A stretch of 64,000 nucleotides of DNA from Onchidella celtica (GCA_963931925.1 OZ007570.1:55027880-55091879), one strand, 5' to 3'. Positions 43,301 through 58,759 are shown, numbered from the stretch's first letter. Made by a program: numbers and translations. The notes: a model not told the origin generated them from the letters alone.

Positions 43301-43430
43301 AGAAACTCGGACATGAAATGATTCAAATACTTTGATCATTTACATGAAGAAAATGTGATCCACATCATTTATCATACATAATTTGTAAACACTAGTGAAA
43401 CCTGGCATCAGTTGGTTGGGTCAGCTCACG

Positions 43431-43732
43431 AAATATCATAAAAACCACAGAAAAACTGTGGAGTCGCAGCAGGGCTATAAGCAAAGTCAAAATTGGGCAA
43501 AAAGAAAAGGTTGTATGTTGCGAAGCCCCGCGTGAGAAATAAAACCCAAACAATACAAAGCAAACTAAAGAGAAGACAAAAATTACACAAATTTTCGGCT
43601 TTCGCCTTTGTCAAGTGAAAAAAACGAACAATAAAAGACTTCAACAGGAACGAAGTGAACCAGTTTACTTAGCTGCGAGTTCTTGCTTCGTTAGCAGCAC
43701 CAAAGCACGTCCGTCCGCCAAAAGCATGGAAG
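43431..43732 (+). repeat. Inverted repeat arm A, unit 2
   Basis: Unit 2 counterpart of 22173-22474. It pairs with 53871-54171 in inverted orientation. Confidence 0.85.
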
Positions 43733-44465
43733 CAGGAAGTCTGCATGTGTTTCTCTTTTCAAAGCCTTATAACAGAATGTTAAATCAACCAGAAATTAAA
43801 ACTGTGCATTAAATAAGATGCATCCTATCTACATGTGAGAATTCATGAATGCAAGCTTCATAGAACTTGTGCTAGAAAATTCCCCTTTCTTAAGGCACAC
43901 CCACAAGCGATAGCCAGACAGGATTACACTTTGTTCCAGTTTGCAAACGATGCTAACTATTTTAGTAAACACCGCACAAAGGATATGTTGTAAAATATTC
44001 TAAATACATGTACAACGTTTGAAAATGTTCGGTAAAGATGGCATCAAATTATACTATTTAATTGAACTTTAAAAAAAAATAAAGAGTTAAGATTACTTGA
44101 GCACATTACAAACTAGAACACAAAATGATTCAAAATACTTTGATCACTTATACTTACATCATAATCTGGGCTTTTAGTGTACTGTGCATTCTTTTTAAAC
44201 AACTACACTCCCATCACAGCACCAAAATAATTGGAACGGGAAGACTTCCGGACATTGAGACCACCCAGTCAATCCCTAAGGCTAAAACTAAACCAGTTTC
44301 TAAGTCTGTCTTTATCCCTTATACCAATTGCTGACCCCACTGCTTGCTCTTTTAACAAGAAATGAAAAGAAATATTGGGGCAGTTTGTAAAGAATTGTAA
44401 GAGTTCAAAGTCATCAGGGACTCTTTCCATAAGACCTGGATCCTATAGAAAATCGAGTTAAGCCT

Positions 44466-44667
44466 AGCCAGCATCCCTATGTTAATCTGATGCAGCGTTG
44501 TATAGGATTTCTGTAAGGTAAGTAGGATTACCATAGGGCTGGATTCCCTACATCAATCTGATGACAGTACAATGTCATAACCAGAGGATCTACATAGGAA
44601 TGATGCCATTCCAATGTGTGAACTTGACATTATTCCAAAGTGTGGGATTTCCATAGGGTTACCGGCT
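44466..44667. repeat. MITE-like element, unit 2 copy
   Basis: Counterpart of 23208-23409 with practically identical sequence. Confidence 0.6.
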
Positions 44668-45675
44668 GAGAGGCGACAACGTCAACAGTTAGATTGGTTC
44701 GTTTTCTGAAGGAGCTCGATCTGTGCTTGTTGTGCCCCTATTTTTTATTTATCTTTTACTGGTACACACATTTTATTAGGCTTCAAGAAGTAACAGAATA
44801 AGGTAAAACAGAAGAGAACGGGTACATTTTTTTTTTTTAATTAAAGGGAGTTAATTGCTTTTTCCCTTCAAATAGGGCTGTTTTCCCGGATTTCTTCCCT
44901 TTATCACTTATACAAGTTACATAATGTATTAATCATATAAGCTATAAATATGGTGAACTTTATGGGAGGTCAAATCAAGCCACCATCATTCTATGCCAAT
45001 TGGCCATCACTATCGCTGGAGATTCTGTTCTCCACTCGTCAGCCTAAACTGGCCGATGGAAGAATCTAAACTATGAAGAAAAGCCAATTATTGTCAAAGT
45101 AGTAAGGGTATAATCAGCCGCTGACAGAAAATATAACCATTTAATTATTTTCGTCAGTAACGCTCACCTTGTCTCAAAATCGAATACATGTAGGCTATAG
45201 AGATCTATTCCTTCCTAGGTATGAAACAGAGAAATTTATGTATTTTATAGTCAACGACTCCAACAAAAATTAGTATGTTCATGCTTCAGATTAAAATAAT
45301 AATAATAATAATAATAATAAAGTTATACGTAGGCAGAGTCAACAGTGCCTATCTTCTCTCTAAATCCAACACCTGCCATCAGAATTTAAGTGCCATTTCG
45401 GCCATATGGAAGGTTCGACATAATGCCTGTCTTACTTTCGTTTCAGAACATTATCTTCACAGTATTTTGAAACTATTAGTTGCATCCAAACTAAAACTAA
45501 CGAAACAATCTGAACTATGCTTGAAAAAATAAATATCGAGAGACTTATGCGTGGGAGAGGGGAAGGCCGAGGATGAAATCATTGGTAGTCAACAGTTCAG
45601 CATTCTGTGTGAAAATATTTAAAGTGGAGGTATACAGAGAGACGGGGAGATAGGAGGAGAGGAGAAAGAGAAGGG

Positions 45676-45713
<38 letters not shown>

Positions 45714-48700
45714 AGGGGCGGCGAGAGAGAAATAAATAAATAAATTAAAAGATCAAGTAACCAAATTTACACTTATTAGAGGCCTATAACTTATTAACAA
45801 GTCACCGCCCCCCCCCCCTCGGAATACGATCACCCTATTTATCTATTTGTTTATTTATTTAATTATTTATTGTAAGGTCGTAGCGGTTTACACGTCTACG
45901 GTATTACCATTGACAAACTGCATGGTAGTCAAACGATTGCTCAATGGAACACTTACCTCCTCACCTTGTACAATAAATACAGTCGTAGATCCTCATGGAC
46001 TTCACCTTGTAAGGAACGATTTCAAAGTACTTAAATTATAGCTTATTTAACAGTGCAGATAAGGTAATCCAATCCATCATGGTTTGAAACACCGCATCAC
46101 TCTTGCTTAGAGTAAACTCTGCGTGAGCAACACACCTGACTTAGTCTGAAGTTGTGAAACTTAAAGAGTGGACGGGCATTTATCCTTTAAAACATTCAAA
46201 GAGACGACCCTGAACTGCAGAGATTCTGTGCAACACATTAAACAAAGTGAGCTGATAAAACGTACTTGTGAGCATGTCTTTGGACATGGGGGAAGGGGGG
46301 GGGGGCTTTGTGGTGGGCGGTTCAGTTTTCTCATGACACACCTTGCCCTATGGAGCTTCGCGAATAAAGCCAGTCCTCTCTCACTCTCTCCTTTTCTCTC
46401 TCTCTCTCTCTCTCTCGGGCATGTAGAAAGGGGGGGGGGGGGGGAGTGCTTATTGGTGAGCGATTCAGTTTTCTCGTGACTCACCTCACACTGTGCTGTG
46501 GAGCTTCGCAAATCGACCCACTTCTCTCTCTCTCCCCTCTTTCTCTCACACTCACTCTCTCTCTCTCTCTGTCTCTGTGTATCTCTCTTTCCTTTCCCCC
46601 CTCTCTGCACTGGAAAGTTCTTAATTGGTTTCTCGGAGGGCTCAGCCGAAGGCTGTTGGTCCCCATTTTTTTTCATCTGATTTTGTTTATAGCCCCCCCC
46701 CCCCCCCCCCACCCAACAGATTGTTCTTTATAAGTGACATGGCCCTTCTATGACCCACATTAACTGTATCCTTATAATTCATGGCGGCCAATTATCTAGA
46801 AAAAAGCAAAATTTAAGTAAGAATTTCAAGCTTTATAATTACTGGACGGGGGGGGGGGGGGGGTTCAGAACGTCGCAACACTTTCTTCTGTTCAATTCAG
46901 GTGTGGCTCAAAATCAACGAAAGTGTTAAAACTATAGCGATCCTCAAGATCTTTAAAAATACATGTATGTCCACGCACACGTTTACGTCTTTCTATGCAG
47001 AACATGATAGTTTGTAGAATTTAAGGCCCAGCAGTTGAAAAACCGTTCATAATTACATTGGAGGCCTTACTTCCTAGATCGTTTATACATGTAATATGAT
47101 TTATTGGGTGTGAGCTGAGATCATACTGTCTGAACATTGTATTTGTCATTCAAATAAGGGCAGATTAGATGATGATGAGCCAGTGAAGTTAATGATGGGC
47201 TCCCACAAATTCAACCATGTCGAGTTGTTTTTTTAAATTAAATGTACTTTTTTTCTCCCTCCACATTGATTTGTTCACAGTTGAACATACTGCAACACAC
47301 TTAATTATCACTGGGTCAAGTGGTTTAGCTCCCTCAATTCACGTACAAAGCCAGGTAGAAACAATATGTTTTGATCTTGTCACACAAATTTGTTAAAAAT
47401 GACATTCGCATGTTTTTCTTAGATGTTCCCTTAGTTCATTACCGCATTTAATTCATTCAGTATACTTCAAACAATCATCAGTCAAGATTTGTGTATATAT
47501 GTGTGTACTTTGTGATTACTGGAACTAATACAAATTAACAGTTTAAAAAACTTGCGTATAATTATGAGTAAATCTTTTTACATACATGTATTTCTTCTCA
47601 TTTTATATTTAAAATGTTTACAACACAATGAGTGTAACAATAAAATTATAAAAATGTATGTAAATTTGGATTAAATCTTATGGCTCTCGAACATCTGAAG
47701 TTTATCATATACATGTATGGCTCTTACATCAAGCAAGTTTGGCCACACCTGTAATATTAGGTAGTCCAAACTGATTTTTACTTTTTAACTCACAAGTTAT
47801 TGTCTAATGTGATGGAAAAGCTACAAAATTTGACTTTGTTTCTTTCGGAAAATGCTAAACTGCTTGTCTAAGTTCCTTTCGATCTGAACTGGTGTCCTTT
47901 GAACAACTGCTGCAATCAGGTCTTCGTCATCACAGCCGGTCCTCCTCTCTCCCCCCCCCCCCCCCACACACACACAATCACTGTCTATGCAGTGGACACT
48001 CAAAGGGAGACAATCGATAATAAAAAACTAGTACGGTAGCTGTTACTCTGAATATTTTCCCTTTATCAATGAGAATCGAATTTAGATTGACTAAAAATAG
48101 CCAGATGTCGTTATGAGGCATTCGAGCCATTCAGCATTAATGGTAAAGCACTACTCCTTTGGATTTGTTTGAGCGATTCACGACGCAAAGACCAGCTGCA
48201 TGCGAAAGATGTATTTTTTTTATACCAATAAAGAACGGGAGAAAGCCAGGCATGGGCTGGTTTTGATAAGTAATTTCTAAGGCTTCAGTGAGTTGCACTC
48301 AATCTAAGTACCGTATTGCAGTTTCACGTTCCTTTTACAATCCTGCAACGTCAAAAAATGCTGTGTCGTCTTCATTTCAAGGTGGGAAAGTTTTCCAGAA
48401 GCAGGAAGACTTCAGTTATCCAAGAACTACCATCAAAGAAAAGCAAAAATCAGCATAGAAATGCCAAATGACAATGCAGTGTCACTCATTGTAAGCAATG
48501 TTTAATCACACAAGAGGAAAGCTAGCTATCAACTTTAAGAGAGTGGAATATTTTCAAAATATAAAACACCACAGCATCAGCAATCAGTGGATTATCTATA
48601 ATAATTTTGTTTGTTTGTTTATAATTGATGAAAGACTTAACATCCGAGAGATCATACACGTACATTTTCCCATTTTAAATTCTTTTTGGAAATCATTGTG

Positions 48701-50732
48701 TACCGATACACCTAGTTTTTTTTGTTGTTGTTGTTAGTTGTTTCTAATGCTGGGTGTGTCTAACGCAGGGTGTTGCATACTGCGTCATACTCAACTTTTT
48801 CTCTTCTTTTATTTTAAAGCTTCCCGGTCTCCTGTTTTTCTACACTCTTTTTGTGTTATTAATATATTTTAATTGATTTAAGTCTAAACATGAGCTTTTG
48901 CAACAGAAAGTCAACATTCATTGCCATACTGTTAGTGTTCAGTGATGATGTTTCACTATTCTGTTTCTCACACTCCCTATCTCTCTTAACACAACAACTC
49001 ATGTCCATCTTCCAGTCATCACATTTAATGGAACAAAACAGCTGTTCTAAACAATACACAAAATACATTTTTCTTTGATTCTATTTCTTGATGTTTTATT
49101 CAAATTTATTATGACAATACCAAAATAATATTCGTTTGAAAATGAAATAGTAGGCCCCCCTATCTATGACTGCATTCGAACTTTCCATTTTCTACATGAC
49201 TTTTAAATACTGATAAAAAAGAACAATAAATGTGTAATAATTATGAAAGTGTACACTGTTTGTAGCACTTGGGACATGCAGTTAGTAGCATGGACACACA
49301 ACTCAGGAAAAAACAGGAGGAAACAAAAAGGATATCTGAAAGAATAATTAATTAAGGCTCTTGTTAGTAATATTTCGGGAGGAGCCCTCTAGCTCTGGAG
49401 TCACGAAAGGCTTTAAAATACATGTAGTGCAAAAATCTTGGGGGATGGTACATTAAAAAAACTTTAAAATACATGTAGTGCAAAAAACTTGGGGGATGGT
49501 ACTTTAACCTTTTACCAAGAGGTCTGCACTTTTTTTGTCATGCTGAAATAATGCAATAGGGTGTCTCTCAGTTGGATTTTCATCAAGGAAAAATAGGAGT
49601 AAATGACCGACTCTGTTGTTGGTTGTTGTGTTTATTTGATGTGGTAATTAGAGAGATATTCTGTTGCTTTGGTTACACCCCTTTTAAAAGTACACGTGTA
49701 TTCTATAAGCTGGAAATCAAATCTCTTGCCCACGTCATACCAGGTACTTGTAACAACATTCTTTTTGCATAACGCGATAAACGTCACACTGCTTTTTCAG
49801 AATAATTTAACAAATCCAAAGGGGAATCCCCTCACTTATCATAATCTACATCTACATCTAAAATAAAGAATTATAAACAAGATTATATATACTAGAACCT
49901 ACATCAAGATAGAAGTCACATTCTACATCTAGAACAAGGTAAAAGCTAGATTCCACTCAGTCTGTGAGGTCAACTACAGGATCTCACACAGATATTTCTA
50001 GACGTTGATCCAGACCTATAATCTAGACTGTTCATACAGCAGATTTAGCAGAATTCAGCTTGACTAGAACTTATAGATTTAGATTTATCAATTCACTCAT
50101 TTATATTTAGAGGGCAGCTCTAGCTGTCTGACAAGTGTTCTACAGAAATGTTAATGGATTTATCATGTTTTGCTGAAAAAAAATCCATTTCATCAGGGCT
50201 ATCATCAAAAGCATGTAAATAACATTTTTGTTTCTTTTGGTATTTGAATGGAGCATATAATATAACATGGTAAGCTCATTTAACAGCAGTTAACAAAAAG
50301 AGCTAATTGGAACAAAAATTGATGCTTTGCTCAAAATGAGAAAAATAATGTACAGACGAGCACGGAAAACTCAAATTCTTTGGGGTGGCTACATCTAGTT
50401 TGAGTTTGCCGAATTTCCAGGAATACGTGAAGCATTAATTATGAGGTATTATTATTGTAATTTGTATATTCAAGGAAAATAATACAGCTGATACCGTGTA
50501 CCAAGAATTACCTCGATTAATCCCCACCTCCCCCCTTTTCTGTGGTCACTTGAAAGAGAAGCAAGTATAAAAATGACGCGCGTGGCGACAGCGGCACGCT
50601 ACCTTGTGCCCGAAACTTCTGGAAATGCTCCAGTAAGAACCGTTTCCAAGTCAAGTCCAACAGTGATAAAATAAAGGGTGAACAAAAATCATTATTATTC
50701 TTTGTTCGGCATTATTCACGTCATATAGCAGC

Positions 50733-53063
50733 TGTCGCGGATCGGGATTTTGGGGAATATAGATCGAGAGGTCCGCTTCCCAATCACACGAGCACGAAAA
50801 AACAACAACAAATAAACAACTTTCACTCTAAAAACTAAATAAATCAATTTGAGTAACAGACTGCAAAGTTTATATATCTAACGAATTCAAAGATAAAATA
50901 TACAATAGATAACGAATACAATAGCAACTGAAAATGCTCAACTAAGCTGAGGAGCAACTATGAAGTACTTAAGGCAATGTAATATGAAGTTATCTAAGTC
51001 ACAATAAATTTACATTCAAAAGAATCCGCGCCCGAGGGCGACGGATCCTGTAAGGTTTAAAGTTCTATCTCTCTTCATACTAAAACATATTTATATAGCG
51101 TCTCTGCCAGGAGCGCTCTGGTGTAGTTCACACGTGGTCGCGGGAAATGCATGTGGTCTGGCAGTACTGGTCAACAGTCTACATGTGTAGCTGGCTGTAA
51201 ATTCAGCATGGAATTAAAATCTTTAGCTCACCATTCGGCCCTCACAATGTGAGGGCTGTTGATATTAGCGCTGTGGGTTTAATGCTCAAACAAGTAGGCT
51301 TGGGCTCAGGAGCGTAGATTTCTGACAATGCTCCATCACTGTACATATCAGCTCAATCGCTGCGTCTCTATGACTTCTCATCTGGCTGAGAGCTCGCCGT
51401 CCACCTCGTAAATGGATTGTCTACATGTGGCCTCTATCTAAGCTCTGCACGGGTTTAAATACTAAAGCTATGTCTCGACCTTCCGTCCAGATTCATACAT
51501 TTGATTGGTGCAACCACCTCTAGCTCAGCTGCCGAACCGAGTTATTTTAAGTAACAGCCCTGCGCAACGACCTTGGGTCGACATCAAAGGTCGAATCACT
51601 CAAGACAATAAAATGTAATTTTATAGCAATAAATTCTTAACATGTTCAAAACCCCGAGCTTTTACTCTGGATCACGGATTTTCTGTACGTCAACAGACGT
51701 CTCAATAACATTTAATTCCTACTCACCCCTTCCCTCTCTACTAAACCTAGTTCAAAACACGAGATATAAAAAGTGCTCAGTCATGCACATCTACGCTGTC
51801 CGTCTATCCTTCCCCACACCTTCTGTCTATCCATTAGGAAAAAAACTGTTCAAAACAAATTGTTTACGAGACCAAGTTATGCTGGCTCGCACAATAATTA
51901 CGTTTGTAAAAATTACTCACTGCTCTCTCACAAAAATTTACTCAGTGGAAACATTTATGAATCAAAACTGTTCTTGACACATCCCCCACCCCAGTGAAAA
52001 CTTAGGGTTTGAATGACATAACTGTCTACTAACGTTGCTATGTAATAGTACTTTGGAAAGGGCTATATAGTAAAAAATATATCGTTACTGAAAGTCAAAA
52101 AAAAAAAAAAAAATTCTAAGAACGTGCATTATCGATGGACAATAGCATATGTATGTTTATATGCGACGTTCTGTGATAATATATAATTATTGTAGCACTT
52201 AAGAATTAAAGTGATAAACTTCTCTCACACAGACATACTGTAAAGACTGAAATATTGAGCAACTAGCTCATCGCTTCACTGAGCGTAATTAATACATTCA
52301 TAGAACATGAACGAACAATAGTTAATTAAAGTACTGGTATCCTGGCAGCAGTAGGTCTGGTCGCTCGGTTTGCCATTTTCTCATCTCATTGACCCGCAGA
52401 CAAAGGCGTCAATGTTGTCTGAAACTCAGGTCATGGTCAGGATGGACGCTAGTGGAAAAAGGAATCACATGGAAATTTTTGAGAAAGAATGTCCATAATT
52501 GGTAGGACAATACCTTGTGAAACCATCCACGGTCTCCGAAAAAGGTGAAAAATGCTCAACCTCAATGCTTAACAGTCTCTATATAAAATAGCAACATATT
52601 CTGGTTTATCAGTTATAAATTTCGCCATAGTGAAGCTGAAATAACAAACGTCGACAAGATAATTAGCCTGACGTACTCTTTCAAAATCGGCGTAGCGCTC
52701 GTCTTGATTTAAGAATTATATAGCGCTTCTCGCATTCAACAATAATCTAAATCTCAATTAAATAACATTACACTTTAATATATTTCTAATTATATCCAAT
52801 CCGGGATAGATGAGGTGCCACCAGGCGATAGCAGTTAATTTAATGCGCCGTTTCCGTACGCAAGTCATGCACACCTACGCTGTCCGTCTATCCTTCCCCA
52901 CACCTTCTGTCTATCTATTAGGTAAAAAACTGTTCAAAACAAATTGTTTACGAGACCAAGTTATGCTGGCTCGCACAATAATTACGTTTGTAAAAATTAC
53001 TCACTGCTCTCTCACAAAAATTTACTCAGTGGAAACATTTATGAATCAAAACTGTTCTTGACA
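50733..53063 (+). mobile_element. Deleted LTR retrotransposon, unit 2 copy
   Basis: Same insertion as in unit 1, with TSD GCAGC at 50728-50732 and 53064-53068. The 5' LTR is 50733-51979 and the partial 3' LTR ends at 53063. Within the 202-bp shared end the 5' LTR reads AAAAAACTGTTC and GGAAACATTTATG, as its own 3' LTR does, whereas unit 1's 5' LTR has other bases at these two positions. Confidence 0.85.
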
Positions 53064-53870
53064 GCAGCACTTTCTTTCTTTTTTTTCTATTGCGGTGTGA
53101 GTGCGGGACAAACCAAAAAAAAAACAAATAAAATTCCGAATTGGCCCTCTCAGGTATTTTAGTGGCCGTTCTTATCAGAGGAAGGGGTGACTATACGCAC
53201 TATCCTCCCACCACTAGACTATACTACGGAAAACCGGATGAAGTTTCTGGTGTTTGTTTTTTTTCCCTTCTACTTCTAGGCTAGTTGGATCACACTCGCA
53301 GCAGGAAAGCTGGTTGGACCAATCCGTGTCACAGTTCAAGGTTTGCGTGAAATAACGACAAAGAATATTGAGAAATAAATTCGGGACCTAGATCTTTGTT
53401 TGTGGGATCTGTGATTTCGTCTTAGGTGTGTTTAAGTTTCGTGTGCTCAACTGTTTTCACATTTTCAAAATGCTAAGATAAAGAAGAAGGGGGCAAAAAC
53501 AGTATACACAGCGATTTCAACCCTTGTCCCATATTAAGTGAACTCGTCCACGTACCGCCTAATGCAAGGATAGCTGGTGGACAGCCAGCCTCTTGCTCCT
53601 GTGTTGCAGTGAACGTCAACAGACGGGTCAGTCAGGTCGTTTTGAACACATGTAGATCATGTTCACTTGAGTATGCATTTACAAAAATATGCTGGACATA
53701 TCATAAGTGGCCCCTATGATATTTGGATTACTTTTATAAAGTAGCCTACTTGTAATGAGATACGATGACGACCATTGCTAAATAGAAGGCTTATGGCATA
53801 CAGACTTTTCTGCATTTAAATGCTGTTCAAGACATACTTTAACTTTTTTAAAAGTACTTCGTGCTTCCAT

Positions 53871-54171
53871 GCTTTTGGCGGACGGACGTGCTTTGGTGCT
53901 GCTAACGAAGCAAGAACTCGCAGCTAAGTAAACTGTTTCACTTCGTTCCTGTTGATGTCTTTTATTGTTCGTTTTTTTTCACTTGACAAAGGCGAAAGCC
54001 GAAAATTTGTGTATTTTCTGTCTTCTCTTTAGTTTGCTTTGTATTGTTTGGGTTTTATTTCTCACGGGGGCTTTGCAACATACAACCTTTTCTTTTTGCC
54101 CAATTTTGACTTTGCTTATAGCCCTGCTGCGACCCCACAGTTTTTCTGTGGTTTTTATGATATTTCGTGAA
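53871..54171 (-). repeat. Inverted repeat arm B, unit 2
   Basis: Counterpart of 32607-32907. It abuts the unit 2 copy of the 240-bp repeat on its right. Confidence 0.8.
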
Positions 54172-55940
54172 TTTAACCTTTTACCAAGAGGTCTGCACTT
54201 TTTTTGTCATGGTGAAATATTGCATTATGGTGTCTCTCAGTTGGATTTTCATCAAGGAAAACTAGGAGTAAATGACCGACTCTGTTGTTGGTCGTTGTGT
54301 TTATTTGATGTGGTAATTAGAGAGATATTCTGTTGCTTTGGTTACACCCCTTTTAAAAGTACACGTGTATTCTATAAGCTGGAAATCAAATCTCTTGCCC
54401 ATGTCATACTAGTTACTTGTACTAACTACACTTATCAAAACATTGCCTTCTCCCTCCTCCACTATCTTGAGGCCCGACCTCCATTATGTTACAAGTACTT
54501 TGGAGTTGCTGAATGATCAAATGCATACTTTTTTCTGACAAGCAATTATCATAACATTGAATGAGTCCTCAATTGATTATATATTATAACACACTCTTAA
54601 ATAGTACAAATCTCCTTCATACTGTCCTCCATATCTCAGACATGTCCACTCGTAAGAAAGGATTTGCCTTTGACCAAGGGCTTGCTTATGTGTGGGTCCT
54701 CTCCTTCATCTGGCATTGCACTAATGAAATAATGATGGATGTGCCCATAGTTCGGTAGAGGTCCAAAAGGAAATGCATTCCATCCTGTGGGAGCAAAATA
54801 GGAATAACACATTAGTTTAAATCCAGAAAGGTTTGTTTTCTTAATTGCTAATTTATTTTATGTTACCTCATGTTACCTCATAAACAGAGCCTAGTAACCT
54901 GAACTGATGTGAATGTAATACAATAATACATACATGTATTTTCATTTCATATAATACATGTCATAATTCATGTTGAGTATTTTTCAAAGATTGCCTGAAA
55001 CTTGACAAACACAAAATTAATGGTCAATAGAAAGGAGACTGGGTTAGATTAGTTGACACTTAACAAAACTTGCAGTTGCACCAACAATGAAATAATCTTG
55101 ACCCACATCACGCGCGTGAGGGTTCAAAGCCCGCTGTCCGGTCAGTGACCTTACTCACAGAGAGTTGTGCCTGGGTCACACTGACTCTTGCCGATGTACG
55201 ATGACTACATTACCGCTGTCCACGTAGTTCCCTTTTCATTGATCGGCATGTAAACATTTACTGCTATGCTTTATCACGCTTGATAATGAATTAACCAGCT
55301 TAACCTTTATCTGTAAGTCTCTAACCAATGATCTGACTTATGAAACCAAACTGACAGCTGTAGTTTTCATGCGAACAAAGCATGATAACGAGCCACGCCC
55401 CTCCCCCCCCCTTCCCCCAACCCTAAACAAATGGTTTCATCCTGATTGACACATACTAATGAACCAATGTGGACATTTGGGGGAAAGGTCATTTCAGAGC
55501 TTGTTTCTGATTGGTTCTTAGATACAGACAACTCTAGATGATAGTCAGCTTATGAGAAAATGAGATAATATTGCAGATTTGTTGAGCAACAGTTTCCCAT
55601 GACGATGTTACACCTTTTGATACCGTGGGGAGAGCCTTTGAAAGCTTAGACTTTGTGATTCCGACCAGTGGTTCACTGGTTAACATGTCCTTGTCACAAT
55701 GTCTTTGAGTTAGAAGAGATACAGTGAGCAATAAGACGGTAGTTATATCTCAAAGAGGTCAGTGACCCGACGCATGATATTACGGCATCTGCGTGGTCAG
55801 CTTGATCTTGCCGTATTTATATGCCTGAGCAGAGTGAGTGCATGGAAAGACGATGATGTATTTTGACCCCTTGGCAGGGTGAGGGTTAAGAATATTTCTT
55901 TTATAATAAGATTTATGAGTATGTCTTTATTCTTTATTTG

Positions 55941-56999
55941 AAGGGTTGCATGACAAACTGCGTTAAGCGCCAAATTGGAAAAAAATGAGTTATGTGCCCT
56001 AAACGATAGAGCTGATTACCAACCACATGTACGCGTAATTTTTTTTTTGCGGAACGCGTTGTATCCATTTTTTTTCTAGAGCCAAACGCTGACTTTTTTG
56101 ACAGAATGCATTATCCGCCCGATCTATTTTTTGGCAGAACGCGTTACTAGCCAAAATGCCGCTGACAGCCAATCAGCGATCATGAAATCGTCAACATCCG
56201 GACACACCTCCACTTTGTATTTCCTGTTGTCAACGGAAGCAGCGAAATAATGCAGCTGATGCTGATGATGAGAGTGACAGTGAAAGTGAATGAAGTGAGA
56301 AACCTGTTGTACGTAAGGATGATGTTTTGGTTGAGTGAATGATATGTGTATGAAAGCATGAAGTGAGAATTCTGTTGTATGTATTATGTATGGACCATGT
56401 TTTGGATCAGCGAATAATATGTGAGTGAATGAAGTGAGAATCCTGTTGTATGTATGGATCATGTTTTTGGTGAGTGAGTGATATGTGTATGAGTGAATGA
56501 AGTGAGAATCCTGTTGTATGTGTGGATCATATTTGGTCAATGTAAAGAAAAAAAAAACAGAATCGATCCAAAGCCGAGGTCCGGGATAAGCGTTTTACTT
56601 CTCACTCAGTGAATCAAAAACCCTCATAATGTACCCAATGCTGATTGTTTAGTACATTTTGTCACTTCATTTTCCTTAATTGCACCTTTTATTGTTTTTC
56701 ATAGACGTTACATTTGTTCAGACTCAGCGTACTTTACACAGATTGATTTTTGAAGAAGATAATGCATTTTGTGAAAAATGGTTGGCCTGGATATAATGAG
56801 TTTTGTGAAAAAGCCTATAAAAGACAGTGCTCTAGATCCTAGTAGCATTCACCTTTAGTTTCATACATTTCAGTTTTAAAATGTCCTTGATGACTATTTC
56901 AGATGTAATCACAATGAAATGTCCAAAGTGGCTTTTGAAAAACCTCATTTTTCTCAGTTTGCAGTTTTTTGATATAATGCGTTTTGTCACACAACCCTT
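55941..56999. mobile_element. TIR element with minisatellite, unit 2 copy
   Basis: Counterpart of 34673-35731. The right end reads ACAACCCTTC in place of GCAACCCTTT, so the TIR match is one base poorer. Confidence 0.75.
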
Positions 57000-57002
57000 C
57001 AT

Positions 57003-58098
57003 ATATATATACGCTGGCATTTGGTAAGTCAATTGGTGTTTGCTTTGGTGAATACCCTACAGTCTTTTTCATACAGTCCCACACCTGTCTGGTTTTGTGT
57101 GACGTAAATTGCTGCAGTAATTTATTGTTGTATTAATTTCAGCATTCTAGCTCCTATCTTTTTTTCAATTTTCTTTGGATTTCCTCCTTTTTCATTTCAT
57201 CTTTTCCTTGGAATGCTCTTTTCTTTTCATGTAAAAGTAATTTTAATTCTTTGCTGACCCAGGGTTCATTATTTTGGAAACACTACTTCTTTCTTATTCA
57301 AAATCAAATCGTCACAAAATTTAAGGGGATTTACGGTGGTAAAAATTGTTTCTTTGATATCAATATTCTTTCAGAGTTGATATCTCCTTTATTCCTTAAT
57401 CAATTTTTATGAAATCTTGAACGATTATTCCTTTTGTGTGTTGTAACAAATCTACAAGTGCTTTTTTCTAATATTTTAACTGAATTTTTTAATTTTGCAT
57501 TTTTTTGTAGCTCAGAGTCTACTTTTTTGGTGATCCGATTTGCGTGTCCAATAAAAAAATTCATTAAAAAAAAATATCAACCCTAGCTTAAAAAACAGTT
57601 GTAAATATTTAAAAATGATCTCAAGGTGCCTGTAGTGTATGCAAAGTTTTAAAAAATACACTCAAGTAGATTTTGAGATATGCATTACATTGTTACATAA
57701 TCACAGCAATAATGAACCAAATTTGTTGGTAACACTTAATATTCAATTTCTACCACCTAAGAAGTAAGTTGATCTAGATATTTTATCTTTAACAGCCAAA
57801 ATAACAAAAAATGAAGTTACTATTACATACCCCCTTAATGTATTCGGAAGTGATGTACGTTAATTCGTGAATATCTCTGGCAGTATCACTAAAGACAGTC
57901 CAATCTGTACAATCAAAACAGCCTTTGAGTTGGTCGATGGTATCCTCATCCCAGATGGTGACAGACTTTTTAATTGGTTTGGTTTATTGGCCTTTATTCT
58001 TGGGTCGGTAGCTGGGCAGCAATGATGTCATGCTGTGGTCAGAATTGCCAAGTGGTGGAAGGGATCTCAAGACGTAGGCTTTTTTTAACGTTGCCATG
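57003..58098 (-). pseudogene. LINE fragment, unit 2 copy
   Basis: Counterpart of 35735-36830, interrupted by the TTAA MITE at 57321-57838. The same frameshifts are present, showing that the decay predates the duplication. Confidence 0.8.
57321..57838. mobile_element. TTAA MITE in LINE, unit 2 copy
   Basis: Counterpart of 36053-36570, same ends. Confidence 0.7.
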
Positions 58099-58759
58099 GC
58101 CAAAAAAAGCAACACTGGCGTTCAAAACAGCACTTTTCTCTTTTCCCTTTTTTTTTTTCTTTCTTCTCCATATTTCAACTTTATACAAAACCTTACTGCA
58201 TCCCCAGATTCTCAGATCTGACAAAAATACACTCAACATGTCAACAAAATGAATGCATGGGTTTACTGTTTGGGAATTAAAAAATTACACTGGGGAAAAA
58301 GAAAAAGAATCTGGGTAAACTTAAGAGCTTCCTTTTCGAAGAAAGATAACCATGAAAATTCTACCACCACGATTTATCTCCCATTGCATACCAAGTGCAT
58401 GAAATACTTCTTGCAAAGCAGAAAACTCCATTCCTTTGCCTGTTTTTGAAAATGACCACAAGATTTTAGTCAGTGTATTCAATAGCTGTCTGGACCAAGT
58501 AAATAAATGATCTGAGTAAACATTTTCTCCATAGTTTTGACCCACAAAGTAGCCACAAAATTATCCTCATTGACCAAGTTATGGAAAGTCTTTATTTTTA
58601 TATCACACCTATACACCTACAACAACACTTAATATATAGCGAGACAACTGTTCTCTCTACCTCCTGCTTGTCAATCCAGATAATCACGTTTTGCCAAAGA
58701 GAAAATAAACAGTATGGACAGTTATTAGCACATACTACATTCTGGATTGCTAAATTACC

